Shown: positions 1-5,187 of the stretch, in pieces
Position numbering within the stretch: position 1 is the stretch's first letter
Layout: every line of letters starts with the position of its first letter
Source: Opitutales bacterium
Lineage (GTDB): Bacteria; Verrucomicrobiota; Verrucomicrobiia; Opitutales; Intestinicryptomonadaceae
Length of the DNA stretch: 5,500 nucleotides
Reading direction: 5' to 3'
Assembly (NCBI GenBank): GCA_017526045.1
Contig: JAFXRX010000124.1
Coordinates: 1-5,500, forward strand
Program-made: the position numbers and the translations under genes
The notes under the pieces: model-generated
Seen by the model: only the letters and a program-made list of their open reading frames with translations
Told to the model about the DNA's origin: nothing
Database searches by the model: none

Positions 1-132
1 GCCGCTGCGGGCCTTCATGCCCTTGTGGCCTCTGCCCGTAGTGCGCCCGTGGCCGCTGCCGATGCCGCAGCCCTTGCGCTTTGAATAGTGCTTTGCGCCT
101 TTGGGATTGGAGAGATTGCTTAAATTAGTCAT
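1..132 (-). CDS. rplO: 50S ribosomal protein L15 (uL15), N-terminal part, runs off the left edge
   Basis: Only the first 44 codons are present; the frame is still open at base 1, so the gene is cut by the window and not broken. L15 is a 50S assembly protein that binds 23S rRNA with a long, basic, glycine-rich N-terminal extension. That extension is what is seen here: residues about 20-44 carry the family pattern GxGSGHGxTxGRGHKGxKARSG, preceded by KGAKHYSKRKGCGI. The ATG at 130-132 is chosen because an AGGAG lies at 141-145, 8 nt upstream, and the N-terminus has the usual length before the glycine-rich motif. It follows rpsE by 21 nt with no rpmD between them, so L15 translation is likely linked to S5. 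In the canonical order secY would follow beyond the window; this cannot be seen. The identification is firm despite the short length. Confidence 0.95.
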   Translation of the reverse strand, partial: MTNLSNLSNPKGAKHYSKRKGCGIGSGHGRTTGRGHKGMKARSG

Positions 133-140
133 TTTCTAAA

Positions 141-145
141 CTCCT
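141..145 (-). promoter_or_regulatory. Shine-Dalgarno sequence of rplO
   Basis: The minus strand reads AGGAG here, 8 nt before the ATG at 130-132. It lies wholly inside the 21-nt rpsE-rplO spacer and fixes the rplO start. It also shows that the spacer is used up by this signal, leaving no room for an rpmD remnant. Confidence 0.8.
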
Positions 146-153
146 ATTGTGTT

Positions 154-657
154 TTAGCTTCTCAATGCGGCGATAGCCTCGGCGGTGCGGAGCTGGTAGA
201 GCGCGCGCAATGTCGCGTTCACCATTGCCATATCGTTGTTCGAGCCCAAGCTCTTGCTCAATACGTCCTTTACACCTGCGGCTTCCAAAACCGCCCTTAC
301 GCCGCCGCCTGCGATAACGCCCGTACCGGGGGCAGCCGGGCGGAGCAATACCTTGCCGCCGTCGAACGCGCCGATTACTTCGTGCGGGATTGTGTTATCC
401 TTCAAGCATACCGGCTTCATGTTCTTGCGGGCGCGGTCCGTCGCCTTCTTGATGCAGTCGGGAACTTCCTTCGCCTTGCCGAAACCGATGCCGACAAGAC
501 CCTTGCCGTCGCCCAATACTACCAAAGCGGAGAATGTGAAGCGGCGGCCGCCCTTCACAACCTTCGCGCAGCGGTTGATGTGCACGACTTTTTCGATGAA
601 TTCCGGAGCTGCTGCTTCTTCGCGAGCTGTTTTGCTGTTTTTAAATTCCTTAGCCAT
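154..657 (-). CDS. rpsE: 30S ribosomal protein S5 (uS5)
   Basis: S5 is a 30S protein near the decoding region that helps translational accuracy and, with S4 and S3, lines the mRNA entry. The 167-residue length fits the family. The N-terminal double-stranded RNA-binding domain is seen at about residues 22-85, with INRCAKVVKGGRRFTFSA at 27-44 and GIGFGKAKEVP at 56-66. The first of these is the loop where spectinomycin-resistance changes occur in E. coli; it looks intact. The C-terminal domain follows, with PAAPGTGVIAGGGVRAVLE at 107-125 and SKSLGSNNDMAMVNAT at 134-149. The usual N-P-x-N of that last motif reads N-D-M-A here. The start ATG at 655-657 gives a normal MAKE N-terminus, but its upstream signal is weak (GCGGGAA), so translation may be coupled to rplR, which ends 17 nt upstream. 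Identity is certain. Confidence 0.98.
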   Translation of the reverse strand: MAKEFKNSKTAREEAAAPEFIEKVVHINRCAKVVKGGRRFTFSALVVLGDGKGLVGIGFGKAKEVPDCIKKATDRARKNMKPVCLKDNTIPHEVIGAFDGGKVLLRPAAPGTGVIAGGGVRAVLEAAGVKDVLSKSLGSNNDMAMVNATLRALYQLRTAEAIAALRS

Positions 658-674
658 TTTTATGTTTCCCGCAA

Positions 675-1037
675 TTAGAAGTTAATGCCTGTCTGGCGAA
701 CCGCGTCGGCGAAGCTCTTTACGCAGCCGTGATAGCGGCGCGCGCCCCTGTCCAACACTGCGGCGGTGATGCCCGCAGCCTTCATTTTTTCGCCAAGCTT
801 CGAGCCCAGTGCAACCGCGCCGGCAACGTTGGCCAAGATTTTTTCGCCGTTTAGCTCCTTGCTCATTGAAGAGAGGGAGACGAGCGTCTTGCCGACTTTG
901 TCGTCAATGCACTGCGCGCTTATGTGTTTGTTGGAAAAGCGCAATACAAGGCGCGGGCGTTCCGCTGTGCCGGAAACACGGCTGCGGACGCGCCATTTGC
1001 GCTTCTGCGCCAACATCTTTTTCTTTTCAAGTTTCAT
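675..1037 (-). CDS. rplR: 50S ribosomal protein L18 (uL18)
   Basis: L18 binds 5S rRNA and, with L5, places the 5S particle in the central protuberance of the 50S subunit. The product has 120 residues, within a few of the family norm. A basic N-terminal tail (KKKMLAQKRKWRVRSR) leads to the conserved GTAERPRLVLRFSNKHISAQ at 23-42, then the C-terminal signature ending YHGCVKSFADAVRQTGINF. The residue after YHG is usually Arg or Lys; here it is Cys105, a mild deviation. The ATG at 1035-1037 is supported by AAGGA at 1046-1050, 8 nt upstream. It lies between rplF (31-nt spacer) and rpsE (17-nt spacer), the standard spc order. There is no plausible alternative identity. Confidence 0.97.
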   Translation of the reverse strand: MKLEKKKMLAQKRKWRVRSRVSGTAERPRLVLRFSNKHISAQCIDDKVGKTLVSLSSMSKELNGEKILANVAGAVALGSKLGEKMKAAGITAAVLDRGARRYHGCVKSFADAVRQTGINF

Positions 1038-1068
1038 ATCAAATATCCTTGTCTAATTAAGATAGGCA

Positions 1069-1617
1069 CTAAGCTGTCTTCTTGCCTTCCTTCCTGCGAA
1101 CGTATTCGCCGCGAATGCGAACACCCTTGCCCTTGTAGGGCTCGACAGGATAGAAGTTCTTGATGTCCGCGGCAACCTGGCCGACGAGATGCTTGCTCGC
1201 GCCGGTGATTGTTATCATCGGGTTGCGGTCGGGCAATTCGCCGACTACAACAGTGATGCCTTCGGGAACCGGATAAACGCACGGATGCGCATAGCCCAGC
1301 GCCAAATTCAAAACCTTGCCCTTGAGCTCCGCCTTGAAGCCTACGCCGTAGATTTCCAAAATCTTTTCGTAGCCCTTTGCGACGCCCTCGACCATCGAGT
1401 TGATTACGCTGCGGACAGTGCCGTGCATCGCGCCCGAGAAGCGCGAGTTGGAGGCGGGCGCGACGTGGATTGCGCCGTCTTCAAGCGTGATTTTCACCGC
1501 GGGGGCAAAAGTCTTTTCGAGCTTGCCCTTCGGGCCTTCTACCTTAACCGTATACCCTTCGACGGACGCCTTTACGCCCGCGGGGATTACTACCGGAAGC
1601 TTGCCAATTCTGCTCAT
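1069..1617 (-). CDS. rplF: 50S ribosomal protein L6 (uL6)
   Basis: L6 sits at the base of the L7/L12 stalk beside the sarcin-ricin loop and supports factor binding and late 50S assembly. The 182-residue product has the two tandem alpha/beta domains of the family. The first starts MSRIGKLPVVIPAGV and has VEGPKGKL at 26-33; the second includes GVGFKAEL at 91-98 and LNLALGYAHP at 103-112. The C-terminal signature EPYKGKGVR is at 159-167, followed by a basic tail ending RRKEGKKTA. The residue before EPYKGKG is Val158 where Pro is usual, and the Arg often found just before is missing (NFYPV), a small drift in an otherwise complete motif. The start at 1615-1617 has GGAG at 1627-1630, 9 nt upstream. 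Spacers to rpsH and rplR are 14 and 31 nt. Confidence 0.98.
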   Translation of the reverse strand: MSRIGKLPVVIPAGVKASVEGYTVKVEGPKGKLEKTFAPAVKITLEDGAIHVAPASNSRFSGAMHGTVRSVINSMVEGVAKGYEKILEIYGVGFKAELKGKVLNLALGYAHPCVYPVPEGITVVVGELPDRNPMITITGASKHLVGQVAADIKNFYPVEPYKGKGVRIRGEYVRRKEGKKTA

Positions 1618-1631
1618 GTTTCAAAACTCCC

Positions 1632-2027
1632 TTACCAAACTTTGCAGATTAACTCACCGCCCGCCTTGTTGGCGCGGCAGTCCCCGTCGGTCAAAACGCC
1701 GCGGGAGGTCGTCAGTATGGAGATGCCCATACCGCCCAAAACGCGGGGGATGTCCGAGCAGGAGTAGTACAGGCGGCGGCCGGGCTTGCTAACGCGTTCG
1801 ATTTGCGTGATGGCCGGAACTCCGCCGACGTACTTGAGAGTGATTTCGATTTTCTTTTCGGCCTTTTCGCCCGAGACTTCGTAGCCCGCGATGTAGCCGT
1901 TGTCCTTCAAGATTTTCACAATGCCTTCGCGGATGTTCGACCACGATGCGCCGCAGGAATCCTTGCGGGCGTTGCTCGCGTTGCGAATAATCGTCAAAAA
2001 GTCGCCAATATTGTCGTGTGATGCCAT
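1632..2027 (-). CDS. rpsH: 30S ribosomal protein S8 (uS8)
   Basis: S8 is a primary 16S rRNA-binding protein (helix 21 region in E. coli) and in E. coli is also the translational repressor of the spc operon. The 131-residue length is normal. The N-terminal motif reads HDNIGDFLTIIRNAS, where many S8 proteins have DPIADMLTRIRNA. The middle has RVSKPGRRLYYS at 78-89. The C-terminal RNA-binding part reads GGMGISILTTSRGVLTD at 98-114 and ends GGELICKVW. The segment GDCRANK at 115-121 replaces the usual xxARxxx, still leading to GGE. Four cysteines (25, 90, 117, 128) are more than E. coli S8 has; no metal-site spacing is evident. The ATG at 2025-2027 has AGGAAGG at 2037-2043, 9 nt upstream, overlapping the 19-nt spacer after rpsN. 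Confidence 0.98.
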   Translation of the reverse strand: MASHDNIGDFLTIIRNASNARKDSCGASWSNIREGIVKILKDNGYIAGYEVSGEKAEKKIEITLKYVGGVPAITQIERVSKPGRRLYYSCSDIPRVLGGMGISILTTSRGVLTDGDCRANKAGGELICKVW

Positions 2028-2046
2028 ATCGATAAACCTTCCTATA

Positions 2047-2352
2047 TTACCAAGACGCCTTTGTTACACCGGGAATCTTGCCGTCGAGGGCGAGCTCGCG
2101 GAAAGTGATACGGGAAAGCCCGAACTTGCGGATGTAAGCGCGGGAGCGGCCCGAAATGGAGCAGCGGTTGCGCAAACGTATCTTGGAGGAGTTGCGCGGC
2201 AGCTTTGCCATTGCCTTCTGCGCCGCGAAAAATTCCTCGTCCGAAGAATTCGGGTTGGAGAGGATTTTCTTGAGCTCGGCGCGCTTTGCGGCGTACTTTG
2301 CCACAAGCTTTTCGCGCTTCAAATTTCTCTGGATTGATGATTTCTTAGCCAT
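2047..2352 (-). CDS. rpsN: 30S ribosomal protein S14 (uS14), long zinc-free form
   Basis: S14 joins the 30S head late in assembly, near S3 and S10. The product is 101 residues, the same as E. coli S14, and is the long (C-minus) form. Only Cys64 is present, in RNRCSISGRSRAYIRKFG (61-78), and the later Cys pair of the zinc-binding short form is replaced by LSRITFRE (79-86). It ends with the classic IPGVTKASW. The ATG at 2350-2352 gives the expected MAKKS start. Its best SD, GGAGG at 2366-2370, is 13 nt away and inside the last codons of rplE, so it is probably translated by coupling to rplE, whose stop is only 5 nt upstream. The canonical location argues it is the main, not a zinc-starvation backup, S14. 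Confidence 0.98.
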   Translation of the reverse strand: MAKKSSIQRNLKREKLVAKYAAKRAELKKILSNPNSSDEEFFAAQKAMAKLPRNSSKIRLRNRCSISGRSRAYIRKFGLSRITFRELALDGKIPGVTKASW

Positions 2353-2357
2353 AATAA

Positions 2358-2933
2358 TTACTTAGCCTCCGTTGTTGCGGCCTCCGCGTTGGGCTTGCGG
2401 AAAGGCATGCCCAGCTGCTTCAAGAGCTCGCGGCCTTCGTCGTCAGTCTTGGCGGTTGTTACGATTGTGATGTCCATGCCCAAATTTTTGCGGTTCGGGT
2501 CGACAGTTATTTCCGGGAATATGGTGTGGTCGGCAATGCCGAAGCTGTAGTTGCCGTGGCCGTCCAGGCGGGTGCCTACGCCGCGGAAGTCGCGGATTGA
2601 CGGAAGCACGATGTTGATAAACTTGTAAAGGAACTCCCACATGCGGGCTCCGCGCAATGTAACCATTACGCCGTTTGCCTGGCCTTCGCGCAGCTTGAAG
2701 TTGGCGATGCTCTTGCGGGACTTCGTGACCACGGGCTGCTGGCCCGCGAGCTTTGCTATTTCCTTTACGACTTCCTGAACCCACTCTTTTGAGTTTTCGC
2801 TGCGGATGCCGGAGCTAATCACAATCTTTTCGAGGTTCGGAACATTGTGCGGATTGTCGTGCTTCAGCGCCTTTTCGAGGGCGGGAACCACTTTTTCCGC
2901 ATACATCTTTTTTAATACGGGTGTATTGTTCAT
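2358..2933 (-). CDS. rplE: 50S ribosomal protein L5 (uL5)
   Basis: L5 binds 5S rRNA and the P-site tRNA elbow in the central protuberance and contacts S13 across the subunit bridge. Family landmarks in order: PVLKKMYAEKVVPAL at 5-19, VPNLEKIVISSG at 31-42, KSIANFKLREG at 74-84, VTLRGARMWEFL at 91-102, LPSIRDFRG at 110-118 (Ser112 where Arg is usual), DGHGNYSFGI at 124-133 and IFPEI at 138-142. E. coli L5 ends at the PFRK motif; here PFRK at 177-180 is followed by 11 more residues, Ala/Glu/Thr-rich. The start at 2931-2933 is kept because residues 5-19 match the family N-terminus. No SD is visible upstream of it, or upstream of the internal ATG at 2904-2906. The 32-nt spacer before it is the longest in the window. 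Confidence 0.97.
   Translation of the reverse strand: MNNTPVLKKMYAEKVVPALEKALKHDNPHNVPNLEKIVISSGIRSENSKEWVQEVVKEIAKLAGQQPVVTKSRKSIANFKLREGQANGVMVTLRGARMWEFLYKFINIVLPSIRDFRGVGTRLDGHGNYSFGIADHTIFPEITVDPNRKNLGMDITIVTTAKTDDEGRELLKQLGMPFRKPNAEAATTEAK
2366..2370 (-). promoter_or_regulatory. Shine-Dalgarno sequence of rpsN, inside the rplE 3' end
   Basis: The minus strand reads GGAGG within the Glu and Thr codons near the end of rplE, 13 nt before the rpsN ATG at 2350-2352. The spacing is longer than the usual 5-10 nt. With the rplE stop only 5 nt before the rpsN start, it suggests that ribosomes finishing rplE restart on rpsN. Confidence 0.6.
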
Positions 2934-2965
2934 TATTATCTATGGTTTAGGCCGCTGCTTACGTT
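2934..2965 (-). other. rplX-rplE spacer, the longest in the window, without a visible Shine-Dalgarno sequence
   Basis: These 32 nt separate the rplX stop from the rplE ATG. Read on the minus strand the part next to the ATG is A/T-rich (CATAGATAATA) and no GGAG-like string lies 4-14 nt before the start. Just inside rplE, 2914-2927 can form a 5-bp stem (AATAC with GTATT) around a 4-nt loop; being A/T-rich and short it would be weak. In E. coli the S8 repressor binds spc mRNA at this same gene junction, so this is the natural place to look for such control, but no S8-site consensus is shown here. Confidence 0.3.
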
Positions 2966-3211
2966 TTACTTCTTTTTGGAGTCGAAACGCCCAGCCGGCA
3001 TTACGTTTGAAATGTGCAAGGACTGCTCGCGCTCTACAATCGCGCCTTCGGGATTGCGCTCGCTCTTGCGCTCGTGGTGCTTTCTCATGTTCACGCCTTC
3101 GACAATCACGCGCTGCGCCTTCGGGAAAACCGCCAATACTTTGCCTCTCGCGCCCTTTGCGGAGCCCGAAATAACTACAACTTCTTCGCCTTTTTTAACG
3201 CTTTGTTTCAT
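2966..3211 (-). CDS. rplX: 50S ribosomal protein L24 (uL24), short form
   Basis: L24 starts 50S assembly by binding the 5' domain of 23S rRNA and sits near the tunnel exit. The 81-residue product has an N-terminal KOW motif at about 6-33 (KKGEEVVVISGSAKGARGKV), then RVIVEGVNMRKHH at 34-46, GAIVERE at 56-62 and the signature LHISNV at 65-70. It stops 11 residues later with a basic tail ending KKK. E. coli L24 has 104 residues; the C-terminal segment seen there is missing here, and the downstream 32 nt holds no continuation of it. The frame is open to an ATG at 3230-3232, but the ATG at 3209-3211 is chosen: it has GGAGG 9 nt upstream and gives the family N-terminus. One base separates it from the rplN stop, so the two are tightly coupled. 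Confidence 0.95.
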   Translation of the reverse strand: MKQSVKKGEEVVVISGSAKGARGKVLAVFPKAQRVIVEGVNMRKHHERKSERNPEGAIVEREQSLHISNVMPAGRFDSKKK

Positions 3212-3212
3212 A

Positions 3213-3578
3213 TTAGAGTACCTCCGGTGCAAGAGAAATAATCTTCATAAAGTTCTTGGAGCGCAATTCGCGCGCAACGGGGCCGAAAATGCGGGTGCCC
3301 TTCGGGTTGCCGTTGTTGTCGAGAATTACGACGGCGTTAGTGTCGAAGCGCAGGTACGAGCCGTCGGGGCGGCGAATCGGAGCCTTGGTGCGGACGATGA
3401 CCGCCTTTGCGACCGTGCCCTTCTTTACCGCGGCGTCGGGAGTCGAAGACTTTACCGCGACCACGATTGTGTCGCCAATCTTCGCATTCCTGCTGATCTG
3501 CCCCAAGCGGCGGATCATCGCGACTTCCTTTGCGCCTGTGTTGTCTGCAACAACCAATCTTGTCTGCATCTGTATCAT
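3213..3578 (-). CDS. rplN: 50S ribosomal protein L14 (uL14)
   Basis: L14 lies at the subunit interface, contacts 16S helix 14 (bridge B8) and L19, and is the docking site of the silencing factor RsfS. The 121-residue product is nearly the standard length and highly conserved: MIQMQTRLVVADNTGAKEV at 1-19, VKKGTVAKAVIVRTK at 51-65, RPDGSYLRFDTNAVVI at 70-85 and GTRIFGPVARELR at 94-106, ending KIISLAPEVL. The usual VLGG near residue 25 reads RRLGQ, which is a mild change. The ATG at 3576-3578 matches the universal MIQ start and has AAGGAG at 3587-3592, 8 nt upstream. In E. coli rplN opens a separate spc operon; here it is 17 nt after rpsQ, with no room for an independent promoter. Confidence 0.98.
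   Translation of the reverse strand: MIQMQTRLVVADNTGAKEVAMIRRLGQISRNAKIGDTIVVAVKSSTPDAAVKKGTVAKAVIVRTKAPIRRPDGSYLRFDTNAVVILDNNGNPKGTRIFGPVARELRSKNFMKIISLAPEVL
3221..3225 (-). promoter_or_regulatory. Shine-Dalgarno sequence of rplX, inside the rplN 3' end
   Basis: The minus strand reads GGAGG 9 nt before the ATG at 3209-3211, overlapping the final codons of rplN. This signal decides the rplX start in favour of 3211 over the in-frame ATG at 3232, which would lie upstream of it and add seven residues unlike the family. Confidence 0.85.
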
Positions 3579-3595
3579 TGCAATATCTCCTTAGG

Positions 3596-3868
3596 CTATG
3601 CTGTTACGGGCGCTTTTTCGATGATGCGAACCACGCGGAAGCGCTTCATCTTGCTCAGCGGGCGGGTTTCCGCCACTTCCACCTTGTCGCCCAAAGCGCA
3701 TTCGTTCTTTTCGTCGTGGACGTGAATTACGGTCTTGCGGCGAATTTCCTTGTGGTACAAGGGGTGCGGGACTTTGTAAAAGTAAGTCACCTTTATGCTT
3801 TTGTCGCCCGAGCGCGATGTAACCACGCCGACGAGACTCTTACGGAATTTTCTTTGAAGTTCAGCCAT
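3596..3868 (-). CDS. rpsQ: 30S ribosomal protein S17 (uS17)
   Basis: S17 is a primary 16S rRNA-binding protein with an OB fold that organises the 5' domain of the 30S body. The 90-residue product shows the family in order: LVGVVTSRSGDKSIKV at 12-27 (strand 1 of the OB fold, with the usual DKT reading DKS), HPLYHK at 35-40, HVHDEKNECALGDKVEVAE at 49-67 and the signature tail TRPLSKMKRFRVVRIIEK. The full signature pattern GDxVxVxExRPLS is met at 60-72. The start at 3866-3868 has GAGG at 3875-3878, 6 nt upstream, with a second AGGA just beyond it overlapping the rpmC stop. It ends 17 nt before rplN, joining the S10-type and spc-type halves of the cluster. Confidence 0.98.
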   Translation of the reverse strand: MAELQRKFRKSLVGVVTSRSGDKSIKVTYFYKVPHPLYHKEIRRKTVIHVHDEKNECALGDKVEVAETRPLSKMKRFRVVRIIEKAPVTA

Positions 3869-3882
3869 TGTATGCCTCTTTC

Positions 3883-4068
3883 CTATTTCTTCTGGCTCTT
3901 GATGGTTTCAAAACGGGCGATGTCGCGGCGCAAAACGCGGATGCGGCCGGTGTTTTCAACCTGCCCTGTCTTCTTGCGGATGTTAAGCCCGAGCAATTCT
4001 TCGCGCATTTCGCGCAATTTCTTGTCGAGTTCCTCAACTGAAAGCTCTCTTATGTCTTTTGATTTCAT
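3883..4068 (-). CDS. rpmC: 50S ribosomal protein L29 (uL29)
   Basis: L29 is a small two-helix protein beside the peptide exit tunnel, next to L23, where it helps form the docking site for trigger factor and signal recognition particle. The 61-residue product has the expected length and the antiparallel coiled coil: MKSKDIRELSVEELDKKLRE for helix one, EELLGLNIRKKTGQVENTGR through the turn, and the signature VLRRDIARFETI in helix two, with a KSQKK end. The LNIRKKTGQ segment replaces the more usual LRFQxATGQ. The ATG at 4066-4068 has GAGAGG at 4076-4081, 7 nt upstream, in the 16-nt spacer after rplP. Its position between rplP and rpsQ is the canonical one. Confidence 0.97.
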   Translation of the reverse strand: MKSKDIRELSVEELDKKLREMREELLGLNIRKKTGQVENTGRIRVLRRDIARFETIKSQKK

Positions 4069-4084
4069 TGTCTAACCTCTCGTC

Positions 4085-4513
4085 TTAGAGTACTTCAACG
4101 CCTTCGCGGACTACAAAGCGGCAGCGGAACGGGAGCTTGCCGTCGGCAAGCCTCATGGCTTCGCGCGCCTGAGATGCGGGAACGCCCGAAATCTCAAACA
4201 AAATTACGCCCGGCTTGATGACCGCGCACCAGTATTCGACCGCGCCTTTGCCCTTGCCCTGGCGGGTTTCGGCAGGCTTCTGGGTTACGGGCTTGTGCGG
4301 GAACACGCGCATCCAAACCTTGCCTTTGCGCTTCAAATACCTGTTGATAGCAACGCGGGCAGCTTCAAGCTGCGCGGCAGTGCAGCGGCCCCTGTCGAGA
4401 GCCTGGATTGCATAGTCGCCAAAAGAGATGCTGTCGCCGCCCTTGGCGTCGCCGTAAATGCGCCCCTTTTGGACCTTGCGGTACTTCGTTCTTGTTGGAA
4501 GTATGTTTGCCAT
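4085..4513 (-). CDS. rplP: 50S ribosomal protein L16 (uL16)
   Basis: L16 joins the 50S late, contacts A-site tRNA near the peptidyl transferase centre and is needed for tRNA accommodation. The 142-residue product carries RTKYRKVQKGR at 8-18, FGDYAIQALDRGR at 31-43, QLEAARVAINRYLKR at 48-62, KVWMRVFPHKPVTQKP at 65-80 and GKGKGAVEYWCAVIKPG at 86-102. The loop normally reading RMGKGKG reads RQGKGKG here (Arg84, Gln85). Arg84 aligns with E. coli Arg81, the residue hydroxylated by YcfD/RoxA in that species. The last part, SGVPASQAREAMRLADGKLP, is typical. The ATG at 4511-4513 has AGGAAG at 4524-4529, 10 nt upstream. It follows rpsC by 25 nt and precedes rpmC by 16 nt. Confidence 0.98.
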   Translation of the reverse strand: MANILPTRTKYRKVQKGRIYGDAKGGDSISFGDYAIQALDRGRCTAAQLEAARVAINRYLKRKGKVWMRVFPHKPVTQKPAETRQGKGKGAVEYWCAVIKPGVILFEISGVPASQAREAMRLADGKLPFRCRFVVREGVEVL

Positions 4514-4538
4514 TTTCTAAATTCTTCCTAATCTTAAA

Positions 4539-5171
4539 TTATAGTACGTCCTCGGGCTTCAGGCACAGCCAGCACTTTACGCCGATTTTGCCGTAAAGCG
4601 TGTGGGCTTCGGTGAAGCCGTAGTCAATGTTTTCGCGCAGAGTCTGCAGGGGAATTCTGCCCTTTCTCTGCCATTCGGTGCGCGCGATTTCGGCGCCGCC
4701 AAGACGGCCGGAGATCTGGATTTTGATGCCCATTGCGCCCAAAGCCATGGTCTGTGTGATGGCCTTCTTAATCGCGCGGCGGAAAGAAATTCTGCGCTCG
4801 AGCTGCAAAGCGACGCTTTCTGCGACCAGGAACGCGACCAAGTCGGGCTTCTTTACTTCCTGGATGTCGACCAAAACGTCCTTGCCGATGAAGTTTGCGA
4901 GGCTTGCCTTCAGCTTTTCAAGCGACTCGCCCTTCGAGCCGATTACGACGCCGGGGCGCGCTGTGAAAATCTTTACGCGAATGCGCGAGCCGGCGCGCTC
5001 GATGAAGATTTTGGGTACGGACGCGCCTTTGAGCTTTTCGCGGAGAAATTCGCGAATGCGATAATCTTCCGCCAAGAATTTGGAATAATCCGCCTTGTTT
5101 GCAAACCAGCGCGAATCCCAGTCGCGGCGCACTGCAAGACGAAAACCTCTCGGATTTACTTTTTGTCCCAT
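4539..5171 (-). CDS. rpsC: 30S ribosomal protein S3 (uS3)
   Basis: S3 is in the 30S head at the mRNA entry site and forms part of the ribosomal helicase with S4 and S5. The 210-residue product starts MGQKVNPRGFRLA, as the family does. A type II KH domain covers about 39-107, with the GxxG loop GSKG at 78-81 in RPGVVIGSKGESLEKL. The C-terminal domain has QLERRISFRRAIKKA at 123-137; Arg131, Arg132 and Lys135 match the E. coli residues reported for helicase activity at the same numbers. It continues SGRLGGAEIARTEW at 154-167 and YGKIGVKCWL at 193-202. The start at 5169-5171 has GGAG at 5181-5184, 9 nt upstream. It ends soon after the IGVKCW motif, with no long basic tail. It lies 16 nt after rplV. 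Confidence 0.98.
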   Translation of the reverse strand: MGQKVNPRGFRLAVRRDWDSRWFANKADYSKFLAEDYRIREFLREKLKGASVPKIFIERAGSRIRVKIFTARPGVVIGSKGESLEKLKASLANFIGKDVLVDIQEVKKPDLVAFLVAESVALQLERRISFRRAIKKAITQTMALGAMGIKIQISGRLGGAEIARTEWQRKGRIPLQTLRENIDYGFTEAHTLYGKIGVKCWLCLKPEDVL

Positions 5172-5187
5172 ATGCTATTTCTCCAAA

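Noticed and set aside
1034..1282. An 82-residue frame on the minus strand overlapping rplF
   Set aside because: Out-of-frame reading of the rplF C-terminal half, rich in Arg, Ser and His with no family match; rplF in the other frame is fully conserved.
1189..1767. A 192-residue open frame on the plus strand
   Set aside because: It is antisense to rplF and rpsH, with an atypical composition and no recognisable domain; a shadow of the real genes.
2443..2784. A 113-residue frame on the minus strand inside rplE
   Set aside because: Out-of-frame reading of rplE; low-complexity Arg/Gly/His-rich translation, while the L5 frame carries all family motifs.
2914..2927. Small inverted repeat in early rplE as a terminator
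   Set aside because: Five A/T-rich base pairs with a 4-nt loop inside a coding region are too weak for a terminator. It is kept only as a weak note in the rplE start discussion.
3212..3232. An upstream ATG giving rplX seven extra residues (MHRRYSN)
   Set aside because: GGAGG sits between this ATG and the next one at 3211, with ideal spacing to the latter, and MKQSVKKGEEV is the normal L24 N-terminus. The longer form would overlap rplN needlessly.
2976..3725. A 249-residue open frame on the plus strand
   Set aside because: It lies antisense across rplX, rplN and rpsQ, whose protein motifs are unmistakable. Its translation shows no recognisable family features; the frame stays open because of the codon bias of the genes opposite.
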